This document shows positions 1 to 7,598 of a stretch of DNA of 17,024 nucleotides, one piece after another. Origin of the DNA: Cyanobacteria bacterium OH_PDB_112 (GTDB lineage Bacteria > Cyanobacteriota > Vampirovibrionia > Gastranaerophilales > CAJFVJ01); assembly GCA_023457295.1 (NCBI GenBank), contig JAEWLZ010000228.1:1-17024 (forward strand), given 5' to 3'. Each line of letters begins with the position of its first letter. The stretch's first letter is position 1. The notes under the pieces were generated by a model, which saw only the letters and a program-made list of their open reading frames with translations, searched no databases and was not told where the DNA came from. The position numbers were made by a program, and so were the translations under genes.

Positions 1-438
1 AATACTTTTGGAATGAATAAGCCCATCAGCAATAATCGCAATACAAGCAAATTTTGCAAGCTCTGATGGCTGAAAGAAAAACAACCATCTTTTTGATCCG
101 TAAATAGTACTCCCAAAAAGGTGTGTAGCTATCAAAAGACCTATTGTACCATTTGCAATCAAATCAATTTTTTTTTGAATTTTTTTATAGTTAAAGCGAT
201 TCATAAAAAATAACATCGCTACAATACCTATTATAAAATTCACAAGCTGTTTTTTGAAAAAATATAAATGATCATTAAAATCATTTATTCCGTGTGCCAC
301 ACTTGAAGAAAAAACAACCATAATTCCTACAAGCGAAATACAAGCAATAATAATCAAAAGTGGAATATCCGGAGGTGAAATTACCGTAGTAACACGTTCC
401 TCACGATTATTTAGTCTGTTGTAATTTTTCCCGTACAT
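1..438 (-). CDS. ftsW: Cell division lipid II polymerase FtsW, N-terminal part (cut by window edge)
   Basis: This is a SEDS-family integral membrane glycan polymerase that makes septal peptidoglycan from lipid II. I translated the reverse strand directly and it stays open for 146 codons to the window edge. The N-terminus is short and hydrophilic. Membrane segment 1 follows (about residues 26-46) and ends in VVFSSSVAHG, matching the family's MVFSSS. Next are YFFKKQL, a second hydrophobic segment around 67-79, and the SEDS signature GSKRWLFFFQPSELAKF at about 114-130. The ATG start overlaps the 3' end of murD by 32 bases in another frame, with AGAGGA about 16 bases upstream as a distant ribosome site, so translational coupling to murD is likely. 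Position last in murF-mraY-murD-ftsW supports FtsW over RodA. The remaining roughly 60% lies outside the window. Confidence 0.9.
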   Translation of the reverse strand, partial: MYGKNYNRLNNREERVTTVISPPDIPLLIIIACISLVGIMVVFSSSVAHGINDFNDHLYFFKKQLVNFIIGIVAMLFFMNRFNYKKIQKKIDLIANGTIGLLIATHLFGSTIYGSKRWLFFFQPSELAKFACIAIIADGLIHSKSI

Positions 439-1768
439 AATTTTTAAAAACTTGTCCTCTTTCTTCAAAACTTTTAAACATATCAAAACTGGCACAGGCA
501 GGGGCTAAAAGAATATTTTCAACATCTTTTTTTGATGCAAGTTCAATAGCTTCTTCAAAATTTTGCGCTTTATCAAGATTTTTATATCCTGCTTTTTTAA
601 AAGCAGCTTCAAATCTTTGCGTAGCCTCCCCTAATAATATCACATAATCTGTACCTTCCTGAGCAACTTTCACAAAATCATCCAGAGGGGTCATTTTATC
701 ACGACCGCCTGCAATAAGTGCTACACTTTGCCCCGCAAAAGCCTCTATTGCCTTAATTGCCGCATCAGTATTAGTTGCCTTTGAGTCATTATAATATTTT
801 TTGCCGTCAATTTCACACACAAACTCAAGTCTGTGTTCAGGAGGCTCAAATTTGCTCAAAGTGTCTGCTATCAATTCATTTTGAATGCCTGCTATTTTTG
901 CCATAGCGACAGCACACATAATATTTTCGAGATTATGAGCTCCTTTAAGACTGACTTTTGAAACTTGTGTTATATCTTGTATTTCACCATTTTCATCTTT
1001 GAATTTTATAATTTCATCTTCGATATAAACACAATTTTTTTCATCTTCTTTGCCAAAAGTAAAAACTTCATTTTCGCATTCATCTTTTAAAGAAATAACT
1101 TTAGAATCATTGGCGTTCAAAACTGCGTATTCAGCGGCATTTGCCCCTGTAAACATTTGAGCTTTGGCATCAAAATAATTTTCTTCTGAACCATGCCAAT
1201 TCACATGGTCGGGTGAATAATTTATAAAACAAGCTGCCTTAGGTTCAAAATACTGACTTGTTGCAATCTGATAAGAACTTATTTCAAGCGTAAAGTAATC
1301 AAGTTCCTCTTTTAGCAAATCACAGGGAGGAACTCCTATATTTCCGCAAGCTTCTGTTTTTTTACCACCGTTTTGAAGAATTTCGGCTAAAAGTTTGGTT
1401 GTAGTTGTTTTTCCGTTTGTTCCGGTAATTGCTAAAAAAGGAGTTTCCGTACTTAAATAAGCGATATCAATTTCACTTAAAACAGGTATAGCCTTAACCT
1501 TAGCCAATTTAAAAACTTCTGCCAAAGGAGGAATGCCGGGACTTGTAACAATCAAATCACTGCCTGTTATTGTCTCTTTTTTGTGTTCACCTGTTTCGAC
1601 AATAATACCTAAGGCTTCAAGCTCTTCAATAATATAAGCATCTTCATCCGTACGCTCTTTTTTTTCGCTTATGGTACAAAGAGCCCCAACCGAAGCAAGA
1701 TGTTTTGCTGCTGAAATACCACTCTTCGAAAGTCCTAAAATACAGATTTTTTTATCCGAAAATTCCAT
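407..1768 (-). CDS. murD: UDP-N-acetylmuramoyl-L-alanine--D-glutamate ligase MurD
   Basis: This cytoplasmic Mur ligase adds D-glutamate to UDP-MurNAc-L-Ala using ATP, the second step of stem-peptide synthesis. It has 453 residues, normal for the family. The N-terminal Rossmann-like domain starts with ICILGLSKSGISAA (8-21). The ATP loop TGTNGKTT is at 115-122. LEISSYQ is at 161-167, YSPDHVNWHG at 184-193, HNLEN near 278-282, NDSKATN at 327-333 and GGRDK at 354-358; these are the canonical central and C-terminal domain motifs. The start overlaps the mraY 3' end by 17 bases, with AGGGG six bases or so upstream of the ATG. D-Glu for this reaction would come from the MurI encoded at 6807-7598. All hallmark residues are present. 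Confidence 0.97.
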   Translation of the reverse strand: MEFSDKKICILGLSKSGISAAKHLASVGALCTISEKKERTDEDAYIIEELEALGIIVETGEHKKETITGSDLIVTSPGIPPLAEVFKLAKVKAIPVLSEIDIAYLSTETPFLAITGTNGKTTTTKLLAEILQNGGKKTEACGNIGVPPCDLLKEELDYFTLEISSYQIATSQYFEPKAACFINYSPDHVNWHGSEENYFDAKAQMFTGANAAEYAVLNANDSKVISLKDECENEVFTFGKEDEKNCVYIEDEIIKFKDENGEIQDITQVSKVSLKGAHNLENIMCAVAMAKIAGIQNELIADTLSKFEPPEHRLEFVCEIDGKKYYNDSKATNTDAAIKAIEAFAGQSVALIAGGRDKMTPLDDFVKVAQEGTDYVILLGEATQRFEAAFKKAGYKNLDKAQNFEEAIELASKKDVENILLAPACASFDMFKSFEERGQVFKNYVREKLQQTK

Positions 1769-2708
1769 AAATTACCCCTAACACAGTCAAAATAGCAAAA
1801 AACCCGCCTACTAACCAAAAAACCTTTACCACCTTAACTTCAGACCAGCCTAAAAGTTCAAAATGATGATGAATAGGTGCCATTTTAAAAACTCTTTTAC
1901 CCGTCAATTTAAAACTTGTTACCTGAATTATGACAGATAAAGTTTCTATTATAAAAACTATTGCAAGAGGTAAAAGAAGCAGTTCAAACTTACCCAAAAC
2001 AGCTAAAGTACCGAGTAATCCTCCTAAAGCGAGGCTTCCTGTATCACCCATAAAAACTTGAGCAGGATTATGGTTATAATATAAAAATCCACCGCATGCA
2101 CTTGCTATTGCCGCCGAAATAACTGCAAGTTCGATATTACCCTGAAATCCAAAAATAACTGCACAACCTAAAAAAGAAAATACGCTCAATCCAGAAGCCA
2201 ATCCATCCAATCCGTCAGTAAGATTAACAGCATTCGATGCCCCTACTATAATAAAAATAGCAGCAAGGACATACCAAAAACCCAAATCAAATCTCGCTAT
2301 TTGGGTTTCTCCGGTATAAACCATATAAAGAGAAGGTACCGCCGCCGCAAGAATTTGCAACGCCATTTTACCTCGAGGAGTTAATCCTTTATTTTCTTTC
2401 TTTTTATTTTTTTGATAATCATCAATAAATCCTGTAATTGCGTACAAAATCAAAACAAAAATAGCGATAATAGAATCTATACTTATTTTTTGCATCATAA
2501 CAAAAGCTAAAATCATAGCAATAACAGCGCAGTCAATTATTATTAAGCCGCCCATAGTAGGTGTTCCCGCTTTTTTAGCGTGATTTTCAGGAGCCATTTC
2601 ATATATATATTGTCCAGCGAAATGCTTTTTCAGAAGTTCTATATAAGGTTTGCCCAAAATCAGCGTCAATAAGAGTGCAATCAACCCTGTAACATAAATT
2701 ATTGTCAT
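1752..2708 (-). CDS. mraY: Phospho-N-acetylmuramoyl-pentapeptide-transferase MraY
   Basis: MraY is an integral inner-membrane enzyme that transfers phospho-MurNAc-pentapeptide to undecaprenyl phosphate to form lipid I. It has 318 residues, slightly shorter than the roughly 360 of E. coli MraY and usual for the short forms of other phyla. About ten hydrophobic segments are visible. Signature motifs in order are HAKKAGTPTMGG (43-54), DDYQK (96-100), NLTDGLDGL (162-170), FMGDTGS (219-225) and the MraY-specific histidine motif APIHHHFE (277-284), which separates it from WecA/TagO relatives. An AAGGGT ribosome site lies about 8 bases before the ATG. Only 5 bases separate it from murF upstream, and it overlaps murD downstream, so it belongs to one operon. 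Confidence 0.97.
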   Translation of the reverse strand: MTIIYVTGLIALLLTLILGKPYIELLKKHFAGQYIYEMAPENHAKKAGTPTMGGLIIIDCAVIAMILAFVMMQKISIDSIIAIFVLILYAITGFIDDYQKNKKKENKGLTPRGKMALQILAAAVPSLYMVYTGETQIARFDLGFWYVLAAIFIIVGASNAVNLTDGLDGLASGLSVFSFLGCAVIFGFQGNIELAVISAAIASACGGFLYYNHNPAQVFMGDTGSLALGGLLGTLAVLGKFELLLLPLAIVFIIETLSVIIQVTSFKLTGKRVFKMAPIHHHFELLGWSEVKVVKVFWLVGGFFAILTVLGVIYGIFG

Positions 2709-2713
2709 GTATC

Positions 2714-4042
2714 TTACCCTTTCAATTCTTTAACAATATTCTCAAACTGCATTGCGCGAGATGCCTTCAAAAGTATAGGTGTATTATCTTTTATCGCTTT
2801 CAGGTATTCGGCAGCTTCTTTTGTATTATCGAAAGATTTTGTATTTTTAATTCCTGATAATTTTGCTATATTTTTTGCCAAATCACCTACTGTTATAAGA
2901 TATTTTACCTTTTTGTCACGTAAAAATCTACCTATTTCACGATGATAAAAAACTTCTCTGTCACCAAGTTCTCCCATATCGCCCAAAACAAGAGCTATTT
3001 CACCATAAGACTCTAAAGCCGCCTGTATTGACGCTTTCATTGATTCAGGATTGGCATTATAATAGTCTATCAGTAAAGTATAATCACCAAAGCTTAAAAC
3101 ACTTCCTCTATTTGAAAGCGGTTCATACTCAGAAAGAGCTTCTGTTATAATTTTTGTTGAAATTCCCAATTTTTGTCCGACTTCAATCGCAGAAATTGCA
3201 TTAAGAATATTATAATCACCGAAAACTTTAAGCGAATAATTTTGTTTTTTATAATCAAAACTCACTCCTTCTGAAGTTTTTTTGATATTTTTTAGATTTT
3301 TATCTTCCAAAGAGTAAATTATTTTGTTTTTTATTTTTACACATTTCTCCAAAAACTCGTTTTGACAAACAACCAAAACTCCTTCAGGATGCAGATGTTC
3401 AGCAATCTCATATTTGGCTTTTGCTATATTTGACTGCGAACCGAGCCTTCCCACATGCGCGAGCCCTATATTTGTAATTACCGCAATATCAGGTTTGGCA
3501 TATCTAGAAAGTAACTCTACTTCTCCCAAACCGCGCATCCCCATTTCTACCACCAATACTTCTGTATTTTTTGGCATTTCAAACATAGTTTGGGCAAGAC
3601 CTATTTCATTGTTAAAATTAAGCTTAGTTTTATGTACTCTGTATTTTTTTTCCAAAACAACAGAAATCATTTCTTTTACGGTGGTTTTTCCGCTGCTACC
3701 CGTTATTGCAACAACTATCGGCGCTATTTTTTGCCTATAAGCACCGGCAAGAGCAAGATAAGCCTCACGATTATTTTTGACCTGTAAAGCTATTTTTGCT
3801 TTGGGTAAAGTTTTTAGTCTTTCAATTTCAGCTTCTTCAATAAAAAATCCTCTTGCGGATTTTTTTATCGCATCTTCTATAAAATTATGCCCGTCAAAAT
3901 TTTCTCCTTTAATAGGAATATAAATTTGTTCGGGAGAAATGTTGCGTGTATCGGTAGAAATTCCGAATTTTCCTGATTTACTCGTTGAATATATAAGCTT
4001 CGCATCAGTTATTTTTATAATCTCATCTAGTGAAAACTTCAT
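2714..4042 (-). CDS. murF: UDP-N-acetylmuramoyl-tripeptide--D-alanyl-D-alanine ligase MurF
   Basis: MurF is the cytoplasmic Mur ligase that adds D-Ala-D-Ala to the UDP-MurNAc-tripeptide, the last soluble step before MraY. The protein has 442 residues from the chosen start. It shows DTR (31-33) and GENFDGHNF (46-54) in the N-terminal substrate domain, the ATP loop TGSSGKTT (114-121), NNEIGL, EMGMRGLGE, NIGLAHVGRLGS, and YNANPESM in the C-terminal domain; the last is typical of MurF. The frame can be extended to an ATG at 4060. I prefer the ATG at 4042 because AAGGGG sits about 6 bases before it and a possible promoter would place the transcript start near 4060. It is the first gene of the murF-mraY-murD-ftsW run. 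MurE is not adjacent. Confidence 0.95.
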   Translation of the reverse strand: MKFSLDEIIKITDAKLIYSTSKSGKFGISTDTRNISPEQIYIPIKGENFDGHNFIEDAIKKSARGFFIEEAEIERLKTLPKAKIALQVKNNREAYLALAGAYRQKIAPIVVAITGSSGKTTVKEMISVVLEKKYRVHKTKLNFNNEIGLAQTMFEMPKNTEVLVVEMGMRGLGEVELLSRYAKPDIAVITNIGLAHVGRLGSQSNIAKAKYEIAEHLHPEGVLVVCQNEFLEKCVKIKNKIIYSLEDKNLKNIKKTSEGVSFDYKKQNYSLKVFGDYNILNAISAIEVGQKLGISTKIITEALSEYEPLSNRGSVLSFGDYTLLIDYYNANPESMKASIQAALESYGEIALVLGDMGELGDREVFYHREIGRFLRDKKVKYLITVGDLAKNIAKLSGIKNTKSFDNTKEAAEYLKAIKDNTPILLKASRAMQFENIVKELKG

Positions 4043-4065
4043 TAAAATCCCCTTTTCCATTTTTA

Positions 4066-4095
4066 ATTTTACTTCAAATTAACTTTTTGTGTAAA
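4066..4095 (-). promoter_or_regulatory. Candidate sigma-70-type promoter of the murF-mraY-murD-ftsW operon
   Basis: On the minus strand TTTACA (4095-4090) is followed after 18 bases by TAAAAT (4071-4066). A transcript start near 4060 would give a leader of about 18 bases to the murF ATG at 4042, which carries AAGGGG. It overlaps a candidate divergent promoter. In DNA this AT-rich such matches arise by chance, so it is tentative. Confidence 0.4.
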
Positions 4096-4107
4096 TTATT
4101 TTAATAT
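4079..4107 (+). promoter_or_regulatory. Candidate promoter of the DUF4127-waaA pair
   Basis: TTAACT (4079-4084), a 17-base spacer and TAATAT (4102-4107) lie 27 bases before the ATG at 4134. It interleaves with the candidate murF promoter on the other strand, so the two transcripts may compete. The match is weak. Confidence 0.3.
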
Positions 4108-4133
4108 TTTGAATTTAATGGTTTAATGTATGT

Positions 4134-5516
4134 ATGCCTAATATTCTTGTTATACCGATAGATAATCGACCTGTCTGCTATGATTTGCCTGTTATGACTG
4201 CTCAAATCGACAGTACAAGCCGCGTATTCATTCCTCCGAGAGAGTTTTTGGGAGGGCTTACTACGTACGCAAATTATGAAGGGATTTTAAGTTGGTGCAA
4301 AAAAATTACCACAAAAAATAAAATCGATTACGCAATTTTAGCTCTTGATACTATCGCTTACGGAGGATTGGTTGCTTCAAGACGTATTGAAATCTCACAA
4401 AGCGAAATAAAAGAAAAAATAACCGACTTCTTATCAGAACTCCAAAAATCAAACGCAAAAATATTTGCCACAAGCAGTATAATGAGAATTTCAAACAATA
4501 ATATAAACGAAGAAGAAAAACCTTACTGGGATACTTATGGCGAAAAAATCTTCAAATATTCTTTTGAATTTCATAGGACAGGCAAAGAACCCGAACATGA
4601 AATTCCTGCCGAAATTCTGAAAGATTACCTTGATACTCGCAAAAGAAATTATGAAATAAATGAATTTTTCTTATCTTTGCTTGATCAAAAACTTTTTGAT
4701 TTTTTGGTAATTTCACAAGATGATACGGCTCAATACGGATTAAATGTCAAAGAAGGACAACTTTTGAGCGAAATTATCAAAGAAAAGAATCTTCAAGCCT
4801 CAATTAAAACCGGAGCTGATGAAATACCTCTAACTCTTATGACTAGAGCTTTCTTGGATTGCTACAAAGAAGATATCTCAATCACGCCCGTATATTCTAT
4901 ACCCGAATCCAAAAATATAATTTCCAGATATGAAGATGTCACCATAGAAAAATCTCTACACGGACAAATTTCTATATGCGGCGCAAAAACATCTTCTGAA
5001 GGAGATATCCGTCTTTACGTTAATACACCTGCAAAAATTCAAGATGATCTTGCGATGCAAATTTTCAAAGACGACAAATCAGCAAGATTCAACCCTCCGA
5101 AAGGATTTTATGCAATAGCTGATATAAAACTTGCAAACGGAGCTGATAACAATCTTATAGAAGAGTTGTTAAATACTCCCAATAATGAAAATTTTCTCGG
5201 GTATGCGGGTTGGAATACAACTGCAAACTCCTTCGGAAGTGTACTTTCTCAAAGTCTTGTATCTTATATCGCAAAACAAAAAAAAGTTTTTAATGAAGAA
5301 GCTTTTAAAAATCTTCTTGCGACAAGACTGCTTGACGACTGGGCTTATCAAGCAAATTTACGTCAGGATTTAAGAAAAAATCACGATTTTGACTTAGAAG
5401 AAGGGTATATTGAATACATTCAAAAAATACAAAATTTTCTTGGTTCTGACTTTAAAAAAATAAGTTTTTATTTTCCATGGGACAGAACGTTTGAAGTAGG
5501 GATTTGTTTGGAATAA
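4134..5516 (+). CDS. DUF4127 family protein
   Basis: This 460-residue protein matches my recollection of the DUF4127 family, whose function I do not know. Family-like segments are the N-terminal PIDNRPV (8-14), PPREFLGG (34-41), LDTIAYGGLVASR (71-83), SIMRIS, DDTAQYG, GADEIPLTLMTR and, late in the protein, GWNTTANSFGS. Several conserved Asp, Arg, Asn and Gly positions give it the look of an enzyme, but I cannot name a reaction. There is no signal peptide or membrane span, so it should be cytoplasmic. No Shine-Dalgarno motif precedes the ATG; two other ATGs lie just upstream out of frame. It is followed after 33 bases by waaA, probably on the same transcript. The link to envelope synthesis is by position only. 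It is somewhat shorter than the roughly 500 residues I expect. Confidence 0.82.
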   Translation: MPNILVIPIDNRPVCYDLPVMTAQIDSTSRVFIPPREFLGGLTTYANYEGILSWCKKITTKNKIDYAILALDTIAYGGLVASRRIEISQSEIKEKITDFLSELQKSNAKIFATSSIMRISNNNINEEEKPYWDTYGEKIFKYSFEFHRTGKEPEHEIPAEILKDYLDTRKRNYEINEFFLSLLDQKLFDFLVISQDDTAQYGLNVKEGQLLSEIIKEKNLQASIKTGADEIPLTLMTRAFLDCYKEDISITPVYSIPESKNIISRYEDVTIEKSLHGQISICGAKTSSEGDIRLYVNTPAKIQDDLAMQIFKDDKSARFNPPKGFYAIADIKLANGADNNLIEELLNTPNNENFLGYAGWNTTANSFGSVLSQSLVSYIAKQKKVFNEEAFKNLLATRLLDDWAYQANLRQDLRKNHDFDLEEGYIEYIQKIQNFLGSDFKKISFYFPWDRTFEVGICLE

Positions 5517-5549
5517 AATAAAAACAAAAGGCATTCCAAAGGAGAGTAT

Positions 5550-6821
5550 ATGTATTTAGTTTATAATTTATTATTGCCTGCACTGGCAATATTACTATCA
5601 CCTTTAGTGCTTATAGCATTTGTTTTTCAGCCCAAATTAAGAGCAGGGTTTTGGGAAAAAATCGGCTTCTATTCAATAAATCTTCCAAAGCGTTCTACTA
5701 TTTGGGTGCATGCCGTTTCTGTCGGAGAAGTAAATGCTGTTGAAAGCCTTGTAAAAAATCTTCGCAAAAAGTATCACTCAAAAAATATTGTCCTTTCAAC
5801 TGTAACTCGCACAGGACAAGAAGTTGCGCATAAAAAACTAGGGGAACACACTGATAAAATAATTTATTTTCCTTATGATTTTTGGTTGAGTGTTGTTCTT
5901 GCCATCAAAGCCGTAAGACCTAATTTGGTAATAATAGCTGAAACAGAAATATGGCCTAATTTTTCAAATGAACTTAAAAACCGAAAAATCCCACTTTTAA
6001 TAGTAAACGGACGTATTTCGCCAAATTCTTACGAAGGATACAAAAACTTTTCTTTCTTTTTCAGAAGAATTTTACGCAATTATTCCTCAATTTTGATGCA
6101 ATCAGAAACAGACAAAGAACGTATTGTAGATATCGGAGCAAATCCTGTAATAACAGAAGTTATGGGCAATTTGAAATTCAATATGACAAATATCTTAAAT
6201 GCTGAAGAAATTAAAGACCTTGAAAATTCTTTAAAACTTAATCAACAAAAAGTTTTTGTAGCAGGCAGTACCCATTCTGGAGAAGATGAAATTGTTTTAA
6301 ATCTATACGAACATCTTAAAGATGAAAATCCTGATTTAAAACTGATTATAGCTCCTCGTCATCCTGAACGTTATACGCAAGTATTGGAACTCATCGATCA
6401 AACAGGTTGCAATTGGGGACTTCGCAGCAAAAATGACGGCTTTGACGAAAATGATATTATTATGCTAGATACAATGGGTGAATTGTCAAAAATGTACGCT
6501 ATATGCCATTTTGCTTTCATTGGGGGAAGTTTTTCAGGAACAGGAGGACACAATCCTCTTGAAGCAACCGTATACAACAAACCCGTTTTGAGCGGAAATA
6601 TCGTTTATAATTTCAAAGATATTTACGAAATTTTAACCTCAGAAAATGCTGCTGTTGTTGTAAAAAATGAAAAAGAACTTCTTGAAAATGCTCAAAAGCT
6701 TATGAAAGATAAAGATTTTTACAATTCAATGGCGGAAGCTTGTAAGAATGTTTTTGAAAAAAATTCGAGCGCCCTTGAATATGCTTTGGAAAAAATCGGG
6801 AAATTTTTAATTAAGTCTTAA
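5550..6821 (+). CDS. waaA: 3-deoxy-D-manno-octulosonic acid (Kdo) transferase WaaA/KdtA
   Basis: This is a family GT30 glycosyltransferase that moves Kdo from CMP-Kdo to lipid A precursor at the inner face of the cytoplasmic membrane, starting the LPS core. It has 423 residues, the standard length. One N-terminal membrane anchor spans about 4-27. HAVSVGE (54-60) carries the presumed catalytic Glu60. ETEIWPNF (131-138), NGRIS (153-157), GNLKF (206-210), AGSTHSGEDE (238-247), RHPER (270-274), TMGEL (308-312) and GGSF plus GGHNPLEA (325-339) follow in the usual order, the last group being the nucleotide-sugar site. A good AAAGGAG ribosome site precedes the ATG. Its 3' end overlaps the convergent murI stop by 15 bases. 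Presence of this gene is the main evidence for an LPS-bearing outer membrane. Whether it adds one or more Kdo cannot be told. Confidence 0.95.
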   Translation: MYLVYNLLLPALAILLSPLVLIAFVFQPKLRAGFWEKIGFYSINLPKRSTIWVHAVSVGEVNAVESLVKNLRKKYHSKNIVLSTVTRTGQEVAHKKLGEHTDKIIYFPYDFWLSVVLAIKAVRPNLVIIAETEIWPNFSNELKNRKIPLLIVNGRISPNSYEGYKNFSFFFRRILRNYSSILMQSETDKERIVDIGANPVITEVMGNLKFNMTNILNAEEIKDLENSLKLNQQKVFVAGSTHSGEDEIVLNLYEHLKDENPDLKLIIAPRHPERYTQVLELIDQTGCNWGLRSKNDGFDENDIIMLDTMGELSKMYAICHFAFIGGSFSGTGGHNPLEATVYNKPVLSGNIVYNFKDIYEILTSENAAVVVKNEKELLENAQKLMKDKDFYNSMAEACKNVFEKNSSALEYALEKIGKFLIKS

Positions 6822-7598
6822 AAGAGTAGCCGATTCAATTCCATCAAAAAGATTTTTGCCTGTTTGAACAAATTCTTCTGGAGACCCGCTTGTATAAAAC
6901 TCCACTCTACCGGAATTTTGGGTATTCAGAGCGTTATAGGATTTAAGAAGTTCAAAAGCTTCTCTTGCCAAAAACTCTGCAGGATTAATTAAAATATCTT
7001 CACGCCCTGAGATTTTTTTTATCAAATTTCCCAAAAAAGGATAATGTGTACATCCGAGTACTATTTTTTGAACATTTGCATCTAAAAGCGGTTCAATATA
7101 TTTTGCAACAAGACTTTCTGCTTCTTTTGTATGTATTTTGCCGTTTTCTACGATTTCAACAAGACCGGGACAAGCAACTTGTGTGATATTTTTTTCAGAA
7201 TATTTTAAAATCATGTTTTTATAGGCATTTGATTTTATTGTTGCTGATGTTGCTATTATCCCTATATCAGAATGCTTTTGACTCGCGATAAATTTGGCTG
7301 TGGGTTCAATTAATCCCAAAACATCAAAATCATATTCACCCCTTACAACATCCAATGTAACAGCCGAACTTGTATTACAAGCCATAAGAACCATTTTTAC
7401 ATCACGAGATTTAAAATAATTCAAAATATTGCGCGAAAAACTTATCAGCTGTTCTTTTGATTTTTCACCATAAGGAACATTTGCGCTATCACCGAAATAA
7501 ATAATTTTTTCATTCGGAAGGATTTTTTCAAGCTCTGCCAAAACACTTAAACCACCTAATCCTGAATCAAAAACACCTATTGGATTACTACTTTGCAT
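6807..7598 (-). CDS. murI: Glutamate racemase MurI
   Basis: MurI is a cofactor-independent racemase producing D-glutamate, the substrate of MurD. From the chosen ATG it has 263 residues. NPIGVFDSGLGGLSV sits at 5-19 with Asp11 and Ser12. PYG is at 42-44. The two catalytic cysteines lie in ACNTS (Cys74) and GCTHYP (Cys183). The frame extends upstream to give 284 residues, but the extra sequence lies inside the amidase gene and has no homologous look; an intermediate ATG at 7625 is also possible. The ATG at 7598 overlaps the amidase stop by 11 bases. GAGG lies about 15 bases upstream, so translation may rely on coupling to the amidase. The 3' end overlaps waaA tail to tail. Confidence 0.95.
   Translation of the reverse strand: MQSSNPIGVFDSGLGGLSVLAELEKILPNEKIIYFGDSANVPYGEKSKEQLISFSRNILNYFKSRDVKMVLMACNTSSAVTLDVVRGEYDFDVLGLIEPTAKFIASQKHSDIGIIATSATIKSNAYKNMILKYSEKNITQVACPGLVEIVENGKIHTKEAESLVAKYIEPLLDANVQKIVLGCTHYPFLGNLIKKISGREDILINPAEFLAREAFELLKSYNALNTQNSGRVEFYTSGSPEEFVQTGKNLFDGIESATLLRLN

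Noticed and set aside
3414..3787. Plus-strand frames opposite murF, and similar frames opposite the amidase, metK, waaA and fliJ
   Set aside because: They are antisense or out-of-frame shadows of clearly identified genes and lack ribosome sites and recognisable features.
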